DNA of 64,000 nt from Nephrocerus scutellatus (lineage: Eukaryota; Arthropoda; Insecta; Diptera; Pipunculidae), in NCBI GenBank assembly GCA_947095585.1, contig OX352765.1:79320875-79384874 (forward strand). The letters run 5' to 3'. The position numbers and the translations under genes are program-made. The notes under the pieces were generated by a model. The model was given only the letters and a program-made list of their open reading frames with translations, was not told the DNA's origin and made no database searches. Of the stretch, positions 9,286 through 20,010 are shown piece by piece (the first letter of the stretch is position 1; each line of letters opens with the position of its first letter).

Positions 9286-10082
9286 TACAGGGTGTCCCAG
9301 AATTCGTGGTACAAACGAAGCAAGGTGATAGCGGAGGTCATTTCCAACAAAACTAGCCAAATGAAGCTTTATCGATTTGTTGATGGTTCAAAAGTTATTC
9401 CATATTAAAAATAACGAGCGGGCGTTCCGACGAATTAAAATAAATTTTATTCGACGATGCCGATTATGTATTATGGCAAATGGTGGACACTTCGAACAAT
9501 TGTAATAATTTTTATAATAAAAAAAATCAAAAAAAAAATTATAATTTTGCTTTATTTCTGACAACGCAGCTTATTTTAGCACTCGAAAGTGCATTCTTTA
9601 ATAAACATGACTTACTTTGTAAAACAATTGATAAAAAACATTCTGTTTTGAATATTCCTATGCGTGATACCATTTAAGAATTTGCATTAATGTCGCAAGT
9701 TTTTCTGATAGTCGGTCAACTTTCTGTAGTACATTGTTTTTCCGCCAGGGCTTCTCAAATGTCAATCAAAAAATGTTGGGAAACAAAAAGACATCACAAA
9801 TCTATTGTTTTAATTTGACAGAAGATAATAAAGTTTATAAAAATGACTTTATTGGAAAGGCACACTCTACCAGATTGTATTAAAAAATTAACATAAACAA
9901 AAGAACTGTTGGTTTTTTTTTAAAATTAATTTTTTAGTGGTGGCGTATGTGATTTTACCCAAGAACTGTTGGTTTTTTTCGAATTAATTTTTTAGAGGTG
10001 ATTTTACCCAAAAATACTAAAAAGTGAATAACTTTGGAACCATTAACAATTCGATAAAACTCTATTTGGCCTATTTTGACAA
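9286..10082. mobile_element. Non-autonomous inverted-repeat element, right end lost
   Basis: The left edge reads TATACAGGGTGTCCCAGAAT, a terminus style common in Tc1/mariner relatives. An inner stretch at about 9346-9408 (CCAAATGAAGCTTTATCGAT and TTGATGGTTCAAAAGTTATT) is repeated in inverted form at about 10,018-10,082 with roughly 80 percent agreement by eye. The outermost right terminus is missing because LOA-like coding sequence starts at about 10,083. Between the arms there is no recognisable transposase; the interior is AT-rich with one local direct duplication. It could be a MITE derived from a mariner-like parent. Confidence 0.55.
9901..10010. repeat. Imperfect direct duplication of about 55 bp
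   Basis: AAGAACTGTTGGTTTTTT followed by AATTAATTTTTTAG and GTGATTTTACCCA occurs twice, around 9901-9960 and 9961-10,010. The second unit is shorter by a few bases. Confidence 0.8.
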
Positions 10083-12085
10083 AAGGTTACCTGGTGGAAC
10101 GACCAGCTCAGCTGGCTAAGCTTAGGAAGAAAGTAAGAAAACTCCTTAACTCTGCTAAACGCACGCCAACGAATATAGGTTCGTCCAAACGTACCACATG
10201 AAGGAAATACTGCGAAAACATTTTCGAAATGCGAGTAGCTGCATGAATCCATTAAGCATTAGCTAAGAATCAGACAAACTGTGTAGGCTTATTAAAAAAG
10301 GCCAATGGCACCTACATGTCAGACTGTGAGGATATAATCAGAACCTTACTCCAGGTTCATTTTCCGGGTACACGTACCCGAACGCACCTGACCAAAGGTG
10401 CTTCCGGCTTTCCGGTAAAATCGTCAGTGCGGGTATGGTTAAATGTGCAGTAAGCTCCTTTCAAACGTTCAAAGCTCTCGGCGGTGATGGGAGTGCATCT
10501 ACATAAGGCAATCGATCTCATCCTACCTGGTATGATTACTTTATTTAGAGCCAGCTATAACTGGGGGTACATTCCTACTATCTGGAGACAGGTAAATGTG
10601 ATATTTATACCCAAAAGAGGCAATAGCCCCAGTGATCTGCATAAATCATTCAGACCTATAAGTCTAACATCATTTTTTCTCAAAATCATGGAGAGACTTA
10701 TTGATGTTCTTATCAGAGGCCGGCCTCTGTCTAATCTCTCCTGTACTCAAACCAGTTTGCGTACAGGAAAGGCAAAAGCACAGAAGTTGCACTGCATTTC
10801 TAAAGAAGAGAAGGAAGTAGCAGAGGTATCGAAAACTCGACCAATCATTGGATACGGGTCATGCCTGAAAGTCGAAAAACTGTTTCCTCCTCGGGAGGAG
10901 TGTTCGTGTCTGTGACTGCAGTTAAGGGATGCCTCCAAGTAGAAGATCTTGTACACCCAGGGAGTATACTGATAATACTGAGTGTAATGGGTGTACCCAG
11001 TACACAGTACTGCGTGTAGGCATTGACAATCTTCTAGTCGATCTTCACAGATCAGGCTACATCGACATTGGTTATGCACTGCTCGACTATCCCTGATTTC
11101 ATGCAAGGTGCTTTACTACATGTCTTAGAATGGTACAACAGCAACCGTTCTAGTACATTTCACGAAAAGAAGACTGGTCGATTTGAAACGTATCATCATC
11201 AAAGGCACCATGTTAGATTGTTCCAATGAGGTTAACTATCTCGGCGTCATCCTTGATAAGCGGAGCTGGAATTCTTATACCAAGCCCGCCATCAAAAGCG
11301 CCACTGAGGCCTTGTTGCTGTTGTAGGGATTTCAACCTTGCATACCTTCATCAGAAAGACGGCTCTTAGATGCGCTATTAAGTAGCAACTAGAATACGGG
11401 TACAAACCAGGTGACTATGTGTGACACCTCAAAACTCTTGACTCAATTCCTGAAAGAGACATGTGCTGCCCAATGGCCGACATTATGGTCAGGGAGTACT
11501 GTTTCGGCAGGTTATTTGAGGTGGAAAAATTGGACCGGGAAATCTGCAATAATGGTGTTTACCTGTACCAGGCTTCATTGGTTCACAAATGGATCGAAGA
11601 TGGAAATTGGAGTTGGAGCTGGTGTCTTTGGACCCAACACCAAAGTCTCGATATCAATGGAAAAAAGTCCCACAGTTTTCCAGGCGGAACTCGATGCCAT
11701 TGAAATCTACGCCAGAATTAACCTTAGTAAAGGAATTTGGGGCGATATAATATATAACTTTTTAGATAGTCAGACAGCACTTAAAGCACTGGCGTCTAAC
11801 CCAATGGACTCGTTATGAGTCAAAAACTGCTACGATGCACTGCAATCGCTTGCCAGTGATAGCATTAGGAAGCTGGTGAATTTTCTATCAGGTTATTTTG
11901 TCATCTTAACAAAATTGGTGTGGGCTCCGAGACAGAATGTATAGGTTATGCTCGGAGGATGATGAGTCGACTGAACATATTTTCTGTGAATGTCCAGCAC
12001 TACTTTGGTTAAGGAGACGCATTTTTCATAAGGAAATATGCTCGGCAGCGGAGTTGAGAAATTCGGCCACTAAGAAGATACTATT
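10083..12085 (+). pseudogene. LOA-like non-LTR retrotransposon remnant (5'-truncated, RT and RNase H)
   Basis: Successive plus-strand frames show the pre-RT block LAKLRKKVRKLLNSAKRT, then RT fingers (NWGYIPTIWRQVNVIFIPKR, SDLHKSFRPISLTSFFLKIM), a YRKGKSTE-like block near 10,760 with frame changes, and NYLGVILDKRSWNSY near 11,240. These are followed by the RT to RNase H spacer (TLDSIPERDMCC) and an RNase H start at 11,576-11,816 with FTNGSKMEIGVGAGVFGPNT, FQAELDAIEIYARI and FLDSQTALKAL. The CRLCSEDDES...HIFCECPAL zinc-knuckle tail follows in another frame around 11,945-12,000. RNase H in the same polyprotein indicates a LOA/I-group element. The first RNase H Asp is changed to Asn in FTNGSK. 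Most of the RT palm is missing or scrambled. Confidence 0.82.
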
Positions 12086-12106
12086 TTAAGATACATGCAC
12101 CCAAAG

Positions 12107-12179
12107 ATACAATTATTTTTGTTTAGAACCATTCATGACATTTATTTTTTAAATTCTCTATATTAACTTTGCGTGCACG

Positions 12180-12213
<34 letters not shown>

Positions 12214-12931
12214 TTACATTGGCGCCTGCCTCGTCTTTGAAGAAATATTGGCCGATGATTCCTCCAGTCCATAAGCCGCACCAAACGGTAGTTTTCAATG
12301 GATGTAATGGCAGTTCGTGAATTGCTTTGGGTTGCTCTTCAGTCCAAATATGGCAATTTTTCTTATTGACAAAGCTATTAAGCCAAAAATGGGCCTCATC
12401 GCCGAACAAAATTCTGGTCCCAAAATACGAATATTCGGCGAGTTTTTCAAGAGCCCAACGACTGAAAGTATGACGCGTTGGAAGATCGGCCGGCTTTAAT
12501 TCTTGGACTAGCTATATTTTATACGCTCTCAAACAAAAATCTCTGCGTAAAATCGCCCAAGTAGTGCCATAAGATAGGCCAAGTTGTTAAGAATGGCACC
12601 GAATCGATTCGAGTTTTCCGCAAAACTCTCACTTACAGCCGCAATATTCTCTTCATTTTGGGCTGTACGTAGTCTAATCGGTCGAGTATCATCCAATAAT
12701 GTAGAATTATTCTCAAGTTTGCCGATGGTATGCCGAACTATTATATACACCATAAGTTGGCCTGAGTGCGCGATGAACACTTTTCACAGAGTGTCGATTT
12801 TCGTAATACAATTGTACGATTTGTAAATGTCAATGAATACTGAAAAAGTTATGTATTTACTTTGACAGTAGTCACGCGTGACATGTCAAAAAAATCCTAT
12901 TGCAAAAAGTACCTCCCATCTGATCACCCTT
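12107..12931 (-). mobile_element. Tc1/mariner DD41D element, copy Mar-C1, internally deleted and truncated
   Basis: The 5' end (in its own orientation) has the terminal repeat AAGGGTGATCA, seen as TGATCACCCTT at 12,921-12,931, followed by TA. Sub-terminal sequence (GGAGGTACTTTTTGC, ACATGTCACGCGTGACTACT) matches Mar-C2 at 32,764. Coding remains on the minus strand include RPIRLRTAQNEENIAAVSES near 12,650 and DEAHFWLNSFVNKKNCHIW with LPLHPLKTTVWCGLWTGGII at 12,240-12,400, holding the first catalytic Asp. Homology stops at GGCGCCAATGTAACAG; then comes a short R1-type repeat with (GGCT)8, and then only about 40 bp of the 3' untranslated end (12,107-12,150). The second and third Asps are lost. Confidence 0.85.
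12151..12212 (-). repeat. R1b: short R1 end with (GGCT)8 microsatellite inside Mar-C1
   Basis: The sequence TTAAATTCTCTATATTAACT followed by TTGCGTGCACGT is the constant end of repeat family R1. It runs straight into eight GGCT units (12,181-12,212). It lies exactly where Mar-C1 is deleted. Confidence 0.8.
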
Positions 12932-12933
12932 TA

Positions 12934-13118
12934 GAAGGTGTTGTCATCGAAGAAACACATCATACAGGTGTGCAAAGTTTGATTATAATCTGCTTGGTTT
13001 TTTAAAAAATTATATGGGAGACCCTCAGCCCCTCGTCACGATCACTTCGTCATTTTTTCGGAAAAGCAAACAAATAATTACACGCGTCCGCGAAGATAAC
13101 ATAGAGAATTTAAAAAAG
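12934..13118 (+). repeat. R1c: R1 repeat fragment flanking Mar-C1
   Basis: AGGTGTTGTCATCGAAGAAA, then CACATCATACAGGTGTGCAA is a diverged R1 unit, followed by ATTATATGGGAGACCCTCAG and the R1 end GATAACATAGAGAATTTAAA. It begins right after the TA of Mar-C1, so Mar-C1 probably inserted into an R1 copy. Confidence 0.7.
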
Positions 13119-14221
13119 ATTAAGTAGTGATGAGGTACAATTTTGGTCATCCGATAACAATAACTTCTTTTGGGAGTTCATTCCCCCTTCAAAATAGCAA
13201 GTGAAAGTAATAAAAACCAAAAACTTTCGTAAACTTAACTTTAAAATTGCTTTTTTTTTTTGATATTTCACAAAAACACAACCACTTTTTTCAACCTCTT
13301 ACCTTGCAACATCTGCTTCCTGGAAAACTATTAAAGAATAAAATTAATTTGTAATCGCATACAAGTGGTGTGCACTTGAAGAACAGGACACGAAATTCAA
13401 TTGAGAACAAAATATAAGAAGAAAAAAAAAATTACAAAAAAACTTATCTACGATTGATTTTCGTCCTGATAGTTTGTAACTTTTTTTGTGGTCACCAAAA
13501 CCCAAGCGAATCCTAATGGCTCTTGACGATGACAATAATGTCGCCGCCGCCATGCTGCGAGCAATTTGTTCAGTTTTTTAGTCTCTGCGCAAATAAAGGA
13601 AAAGTAAAAAAGCTAAAAAAAACTGATCTAGCCCCTTGGACAAACAACAGAGGCTGATAAGACCACAAGACGCCATCCGCCAACCGTCGACACTATCGAG
13701 TTGCATTTCTTAAAAAAGAAAAAAAACTTAATAACTCGAAAAAGGATGCCATAATAACGATAGGAGATGCAAGAAGATTCAATTCAAAAATAATTCACCC
13801 TGGAGCTATCTTTCACTATCTGTTCTATTGAAATATTATTAAAAAATTCTCCATGGTCCTCAAACCTCAATAACCAAGTACTTGGTCTACTGAAGCATCC
13901 CTGCGACGAATGTTACATGACTCTCGGTGCGTTAAATTTCGGAATCGATTGATTTTGCTGTTCGGATCAGACTGAAATATTTTGCTTTATTTTGTGGGAA
14001 AAGATTTTTTTCTGGGAAGAGTCGTTTTAAATTTCTTATTTAACATTGGAAGTTTATAGGACCAAAAATGTAGCTGAAACTAAATCTTAATAATTTTCCT
14101 TTTAATTTAACGTTCTTACTGTACGATCCTTTAAAGTAAAGCTGTGTTACGGAGTTTTCCCAGCCGGACTAAACTCGGTGTTACCAGGCTTCGATTTGAA
14201 TTCGATTCGATTTTTTAGGAT
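13119..14221. other. No gene recognised
   Basis: AT-rich, with several poly-T and poly-A tracts. A 69-codon minus frame (13,344-13,553) has no recognisable motif. Nothing else seen. Confidence 0.6.
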
Positions 14222-14520
14222 TTTCTAATTCTCTATATTAACTTCGCGTGGCTGGCCAAATCTTGTGATTAATTGTTAGCCCACTTCCTAAATCCCGATT
14301 TTATTCAAACTTTGCACACATGTAAATCTCTGATGACAAGACTTTTTGTTGAAATTTGGGGCACCTCCGGCCTCGGGGTCGGGGGCCACGAAATTTATCC
14401 AAAATTCTTAAAATTTAATACGCATGTGTATATCCGATGGACAACACTTTTTGTAAACATTTGGAAGTGACCGGGGCCCAGTGCTGAGGCGCCCCATATA
14501 ATTTTTAAATTCTCTTTAGT
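14222..14520 (-). repeat. R1d: R1 repeat, minus orientation
   Basis: It starts AATTCTCTATATTAACTTCG then CGTGGCTGGC, followed by CCAAATCTTGTGATTAAT, CCACTTCCTAAATCCCGATT, ACTTTGCACACATGTAAATC, a GC-rich CCTCCGGCCTCGGGGTCGGG block, one more ATGTGTATATCCGATGGACA unit and a second GC block. This is the reverse orientation of R1a and R1i. It lies directly before the Jockey RT at 14,524. Confidence 0.85.
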
Positions 14521-14523
14521 TAC

Positions 14524-15830
14524 TTGCCAAATAATTAAGGCCCTACCAGATTAAGGATTTCGTATGCTTTTACACATAATCAATGCAAGCTTTCGGTTAA
14601 AATATGTTCCATGGCAATGGAAAGTAGCAGAAGTACTCATGATAGCAAAACCTGATAAACCACCTGACGATAAAAAATCATACAGGTCAATTTCATTGCT
14701 GCCAATTATGTCAAAACTTTTTGAAAAATTATTATTAAAAAGACTTGTGGAACGACAACTAATTCCTCCACATCAATTTGGATTCAGAGAAAAGCCCTCC
14801 ACAATTGAACAGGTGCATAGAATCACCAACATTATTGAAAGAACGCTAGAACGTAAAAAAGTATGCCCCAGCATATTTCTGGACGTCGCCTAAGCATTCG
14901 ATGAAGTTTGGCATAGTGGACTGGAATTGAAGCTGCATAGAGATCTGCCGAGGAAATTTTATGCCATACTAAGATCTTATTTATCCAATAGACATTTTCG
15001 AGTGAAATATGAGGATGAATACTCGAACTAAAGAAAATCTCTGCCGGTGTCCCGCAGGGGAGTGTCTTAGTACCAATCCTGTATTTATTATATACAAGAG
15101 ATATTCCAACAACAAATGAAGGAACCATAGCCACTTTTGCAGATGACACAGCAATCATGGCGATTGGAACTAATGTCGCTGATGCAACGAGCAAACTCCA
15201 GAAGATTACCAATGCGGTTTGCAACTGGACTAAGCGCTGGAGAATCAAACTTAATGAGACGAAATCCATGCATATTAACTTTACATATCAAAAGGCTTCC
15301 CATCTACCGATAGAAATTAACTCACGACCGGTGCCATATGCAAACAAAGCTAAATATCTCGGCATAACCCTCGATGCCAAGCTCAAGTGGAGAGAGCATG
15401 TCAAAAAGAAAAAAGAAGAACTCAACATTAAGTTCAGAAAAATGTATTGGCTCATAGGTAGAGGCTATGAGCTTACAATTCACAACTAGCTACTGCTATA
15501 TCGGCAAATACTGAAGCCGATATGGACCTACGGTATTCAACTCTGGGGATGTACTAAGCAAACAAACGCCAAAATGATACAGACGTTTCAAAACAAGGTT
15601 CTTAGTAGCATCGTAAATGCTCCGTCGTACACCAGAAATGAAGACCTTCACAGGGACTTACAGATGGAATACATCAAAGATGAAATAAAAAAGCATGCCG
15701 CCAAACACGAAATAAGGTTCCAGGAACACGGAAACCCCTATATTCACCATATGATAGATAACCCTGTCGTTGAAAGAAGACTCCAAAGAACGAGGCCACT
15801 TGACCTAGTAAACCTTCCAAATTAAAATTA
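14524..15830 (+). pseudogene. Jockey-clade reverse transcriptase, 5'-truncated
   Basis: This is the best Jockey copy in the window. In order it shows fingers (LLHIINASFRLKYVPWQWK, IAKPDKPP, YRSISLLPIMSKLFEKLLLK), QFGFREKPSTIEQVHRI, motif A (PSIFLDVA, a TAA at 14,891-14,893, then AFDEVWH), RDLPRKFYAILRSYLSNRHF, motif B SAGVPQGSVLVPILYLLYT, motif C TIATFADDTAIMA (both catalytic Asps kept), CNWTKRWRIKLNETKS, the KYLGITLDAKLKWREH thumb and the C-terminal WTYGIQLWGC and IIQTFQNK-like blocks, ending LDLVNLPN at 15,825. At least two frameshifts (near 15,030 and 15,490) and two stops inactivate it. Endonuclease and gag parts are absent. An AT-rich 3' tail runs to about 15,950. Confidence 0.88.
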
Positions 15831-15969
15831 GTATTTTAAATAGGTTTAATTAATTATTGGACTAACCATTGGGTTTCACCCCAACAATTGTATATAGAAA
15901 TGTAAATTTGTAAAATTTGAAAGATAAATTGCTAGATGAGCACAGTCTCAGTTGTAATTCATAAATGGA

Positions 15970-16070
15970 AAGAAAACAAATAATTACTTCGCGTTAGCAT
16001 ACTTCCTAAAGCCCGATTTGATTCAAAATTTGTTTATTAGGTAAATCATCTTATGTGGACTTAAGATATT
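15970..16070 (-). repeat. R1e: R1 repeat fragment
   Basis: AATTACTTCGCGTTAGCATA, then CTTCCTAAAGCCCGATTTGA and TTCAAAATTTG match the minus-oriented start of R1 with the tetranucleotide tract absent. Homology fades after about 16,050. Confidence 0.6.
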
Positions 16071-17035
16071 TCCGCAAATGCTCACATTTGGTTGAGCATA
16101 TAGCAGTGAGATAAGTCACCTGATATTACTTTTGCCAAAAGCAAAGGAAGTTTGAAGTGTAGAATGCAAAGGAAATAAATTCTTAAACATGGCGGGTTTT
16201 TAAAGACATCTGACAGCTACACCTATCTTCGTTTAAAAGTCACACGTCACAAAACTGCAGCTCCATTGAATATTCCAAATACTATAATTGCAATCTTAGG
16301 GCATGTTGTACATTCGTCCCTAAATCCATCAGAAAACACTAAACCGGCACTGGCACATCCATAGAGCTACGTTAACTTTATTTTACTTTTATCCGTTGCC
16401 AAGTCTTAAATAAAAAATTACAAACAAACAACTGTAGTTTACCTATCCCTTTATTCGTATTACCACCATATTTGGCAGCATCCTTTGTGTAGTGTCCTGC
16501 ACGATTGTTAGCCAAATCGAATAAACAAACCAATAAAATTTGAACCATCAAAGTCGTCGATGTTGGCTGTCGGTAAGTGTTCGCAAATCGAAATGCAAAT
16601 AGACTTTGGGAGCAGCACCAGGAGCGTACTTACACCCTTACACCCCACTCCTATTCCACATTAGATTTAAATTTTGAGCTCTAACAAACTACATACGAGT
16701 GACTACACACTTCCATTCGTAGAAAAGTACAGATACTATTTCTGCAACGGTAAAATTTGTTTAGTCAAATTGAGTCAATTGTTTGTTTGTTGTTGTTTTT
16801 GTTTGTCCTGTGAGTTTTTTCTACCGAAATAAATTTGTCTGTTTGTGTGATGCCAATGTGTGGTGGCAAATTGACGTGAGGTAGAGACGATATGGAATAT
16901 AGACGAACACAACATATGACACACACTGTGGGAATATTGAACGAACTATCCAAGAAAAAATTGGGATATCAAAGTAGGCGGCGCTACTTAAGCGAATCAA
17001 TTTAGGTCAATATCAATAATCGTCAACAATCGAAT
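16071..17035. other. No gene recognised
   Basis: AT-rich DNA. A minus-strand frame of 62 codons (16,765-16,953) is mostly a TTG-rich tract. Nothing supportable. Confidence 0.6.
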
Positions 17036-17530
17036 ACAGGAAAAGCGTATTGATTGCGCTAGTAGTTCAAAGTAAGGTTGGCGCGAGGCCAATATCCTCG
17101 CCCATAAAAAACTTTATTAAGGAACCCAAAATCAGCCTCGGATACACTGATGAACGACGACGAACATGCTAACGAAAACGGCTAAACAATTTAAGAATCT
17201 TCTCATGGAACGTACGCTCACTGTACAGTGCTCGAACTGCACAGCAGCTAGCCGATATCCTGTCTAAATATAATGCTGACATAATAGCAATCTAGGTGAT
17301 GCGGTGGACGGGGAATGGTGTCTTACAAAAATCAGAATATGACATATATTACAACTGTCATGCAAGACATCATATGCTTGGATTGGGGTTTCTAGTCACC
17401 AAAAGAATGAAACCCACCGTTATCGGCTTTAAAGCAGTAAATGAACGGCTATACACCCTTCGCGTGCGGGGCAGATTTAAAAACATAAGCCTAATAAACG
17501 TTCACGCCCCTGCAGAGGAGTTTTTTCTCG
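17036..17530 (+). pseudogene. RTE-like endonuclease fragment (RTE-2 copy)
   Basis: A leader GTTCAAAGTAAGGTTGGCGC is followed by IFSWNVRSL-type sequence near 17,195-17,225 (TCTCATGGAACGTACGCTCA), RTAQQLADILSKYNADIIAI, a TAG, then YDIYYNCHARHHMLGLGFLV, the block ERLYTLRVRGRFKNISLINV and HAPAEE. It is the same family and the same region as 6390-6965, in opposite orientation. The endonuclease is cut at about 17,525 before its GDFN and SDH motifs. RT sequence of the same family resumes at 17,930. Confidence 0.82.
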
Positions 17531-17929
17531 GGGATGAACTCAGGGTGACCAGGGTTCAAAATGATATATGTCGTTATAATAAATTTCTATATTTGGGACT
17601 TTTCATTGAATTTCTCATTTATTTCGATATAGATTCATAATTAATTTTATTAATAATGCTTAGGTAGTCTGGGCACTACGTAGGATTTGATGATAGCCTG
17701 AGTGCGTGAGCCTTCGTGCGCCTTTGATATGATGTGTTCGCAAGCCTGAGACGAGCGTGAATCCTGTACGAAGCGTGAGCGTGAACCTGAGATGAGCGTG
17801 CACCCTCTGAGCGATGTGTGAGCGTCAGCCTGAGACGAGCGTGCACCCTGAATTTAGAGAAAAAGAATGTTTCTTGGTTTGTGTGAACAAAAATCGGCCC
17901 AAAGAATTATGTTCCTCACAAGAGTAAGT
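17531..17929. other. Foreign AT-rich segment plus minisatellite inside RTE-2
   Basis: This replaces the C-terminal half of the endonuclease. The first part (to about 17,680) is AT-rich with no similarity seen. From about 17,690 to 17,860 imperfect units built on CCTGAGACGAGCGTGCACCC and GTGAGCGT repeat several times. Borders are estimated from loss and return of RTE-2 homology. Confidence 0.6.
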
Positions 17930-19150
17930 CTAGGGCTGAGAAGTCGGGCGTAGAAGAGAAATGGACACGCCTTAAAAGTACTGCTGACTCCATCTTAGGC
18001 AGTAGTCGTAGAGATCTGAGCGACTGGCTCCATGACGAATGTAATCAAGAATGTAAGATTGTTGCATACCGAGCTATGTAACAATTTCATAGAACGCGGG
18101 TACGAGACGATGAATGTAAAGAGCTCAGAAGATATGAAAAAACAGTTTACCGGCGAAAGAAAGCAGCCTAGAAGAAGATCTATCTCGTCCGTAAACTAGA
18201 ACAGTACAGAGAGCGAGACCGTACCGCAGGCGTGGAAGTTCTACCAAAGAGTCCGCGGTATGACACAATATACACCGCGTTGCACATACTGCAAAGATAA
18301 AGGGGGTAATCTGATCGCTGATCTCAAAGGCATCTTGGAACGGTGGAAAGAGCACTTTCATTGGTTGCTAAATGGACCGCTAACCATCAATGACCGAAGA
18401 CCATACTATGCTACCGCCACCAAGCATAGACACAGTAAGCAGAGCTATAAACTGGTTAAAAAATAATAAGGCCTCGGGATCAGGTGGTATCCCAGCGGAC
18501 CTGATTAAATCAGGAAGTTCCGCCATACACCAAGTAATGCATGAACATATAGTGCAAGTATTGGAGGAAGAAGCGATGCCAGAAGACTGGCGAAGAGGCA
18601 TCCTGTTCGTGATAAAATAGAAAGGAGACATCACAACATATATAGCGTTGTTGAGTACCGCGTATGAGATTTTCTCCTCTATACTTCAAGACAGGATAGC
18701 CCCATACGCTAAAGTCATCATTGGGCCATTGGTCCATCGGGGCTACAAATAAATGAGAGCAAAACAAGTAACATGATGTCCACGTCTGAGAGCAGAAGAT
18801 CCAACATTGGCCTTCGTAACTAAAATAGAGGAGCGCGAGTTTGAGTGCTTAGCTAAAACCATTCTGACCTCTTAGCCGCGTTCGAGAGAAAATTCTTATG
18901 GAGAATTGTTGGCCCCGTATGTAAGGAAGGACGTTTTCGGAGACTCTATAATGATGAGATATACGAGCGTTACCGCAATGTCGACATCGTGAAGAAAATT
19001 AATCTCGGAAGGTTTCGGTGGGCATGACATTAGCTCGCATTAGCGAAGAGGATCCTGTCGGGAAAGTCCTTTGCGGTAATATTTATGGAACATGAAAGCG
19101 AGGTCGGCCAAGCCTACTATGGAAGGTCGACTTATGCGAGAACGTCCAGA
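17930..19150 (+). pseudogene. RTE-like linker, reverse transcriptase and tail (RTE-2 copy)
   Basis: Frames show EKSGVEEKWTRLKSTADSIL-like linker sequence (17,950), RRYEKTVYRRKKAA, then RT fingers AINWLKNNKASGSGGIPADL, HEHIVQVLEEEAMPEDWRRG near 18,440-18,600, a TAG at 18,618, YIALLSTAYEIFSSILQDRI, and after a large deletion the C-terminal block (EFECLAKTILTS, RRGS) with FGGHD-like remains of the RWLGHV region, to about 19,145. Motifs A to C of the palm are gone. It matches the minus-strand copy 37,440-39,312 in order and sequence. Confidence 0.8.
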
Positions 19151-19439
19151 GTTAAATGTGATAAATAAAATAAAAACATACAAGGTGGTGCTTAGATTCT
19201 ATAGAATTCGATAAAATGATAGGGTAAGTACGTATATTTTATTTAATATGTCAATAAATAAATAAATAATAAGTAATTTCAAGAACATTCTGTTTAAAAG
19301 CTGGATCATGAAATTGATTGGAAATAAAATAAAAAATTATTTCAATTTATCCGGGAAGCCCGTTGTGGCTTATAATATATCGCCACGGACGCGGGGTTGG
19401 CTACCATTATAATGTACAGTGTAGTCATCAGTCGTAGTT

Positions 19440-19640
19440 TTAATTTCTTAATTAGCTGGCGTTCTTTCCATCGCTCTTGCTTCCGGTCTCTTCGTTGCGA
19501 TGTCAGGTAGCCGTGTTTATTTGAACCTGATTCGGGGATGTAGTCTTTTTAGGTGATACATTCCACGCTTGTAGCATCATACTAACAAGATAGTGGTCCG
19601 AGTAGTTATTGGCAGCTCGGCATGCTTGTACCGTCATCAG
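19440..19640 (-). pseudogene. RTE-2 linker fragment
   Basis: Bases such as AGATAGTGGTCCGAGTAGTT and TCTCTTCGTTGCGA parallel 38,960-39,100 of the RTE-2 copy, which covers the junction between endonuclease and RT. No open frame survives. Confidence 0.65.
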
Positions 19641-19837
19641 ATTTGGGTCGGGAATCAAAAGAAATGGTAAAAACTTTCAAAATTTTCGTTTTGGATGGTT
19701 TTCGGATTCTATTGGTAAAGCTTCTAAGAAAGTGAAGGAAATGAGACAAAAGTGCTTTATGCTGCAGTTTCTTCCTCCTTAGTTTGGAACGTAAAACTTT
19801 TGTTTTTTCTGGATACATTTAATCAATCCAACGTTTT

Positions 19838-20010
19838 TTAAATTCCCTATGGTAACTTCGCATCCGGATGGGCTTGTTAGTGTGTTTGTTAATGGTTGTG
19901 ATCAATTATTAATCCACTTGCTGAAAGCACAAACTTTGCAGGCAAACTTGCTCCCATATAAATTATTTCAAAACTAACCCGATTTTATCCGAACGTTTTT
20001 TTAGATTTTG
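19838..20010 (-). repeat. R1f: R1 repeat fragment
   Basis: TTAAATTCCCTATGGTAACT, TCGCATCCGGATGGGC, then TTGTGATCAATTATTAATCC and ACTTTGCAGGCAAACTTGC resemble the minus-oriented R1 start. The usual tetranucleotide tract is replaced by a GTTTGTTAATG stretch. Confidence 0.65.

Noticed and set aside
14222..14520. R1 as a Helitron
   Set aside because: The insertion into a T-run fits loosely, but I find no TC start with CTRR end and no 3' hairpin in the copies.
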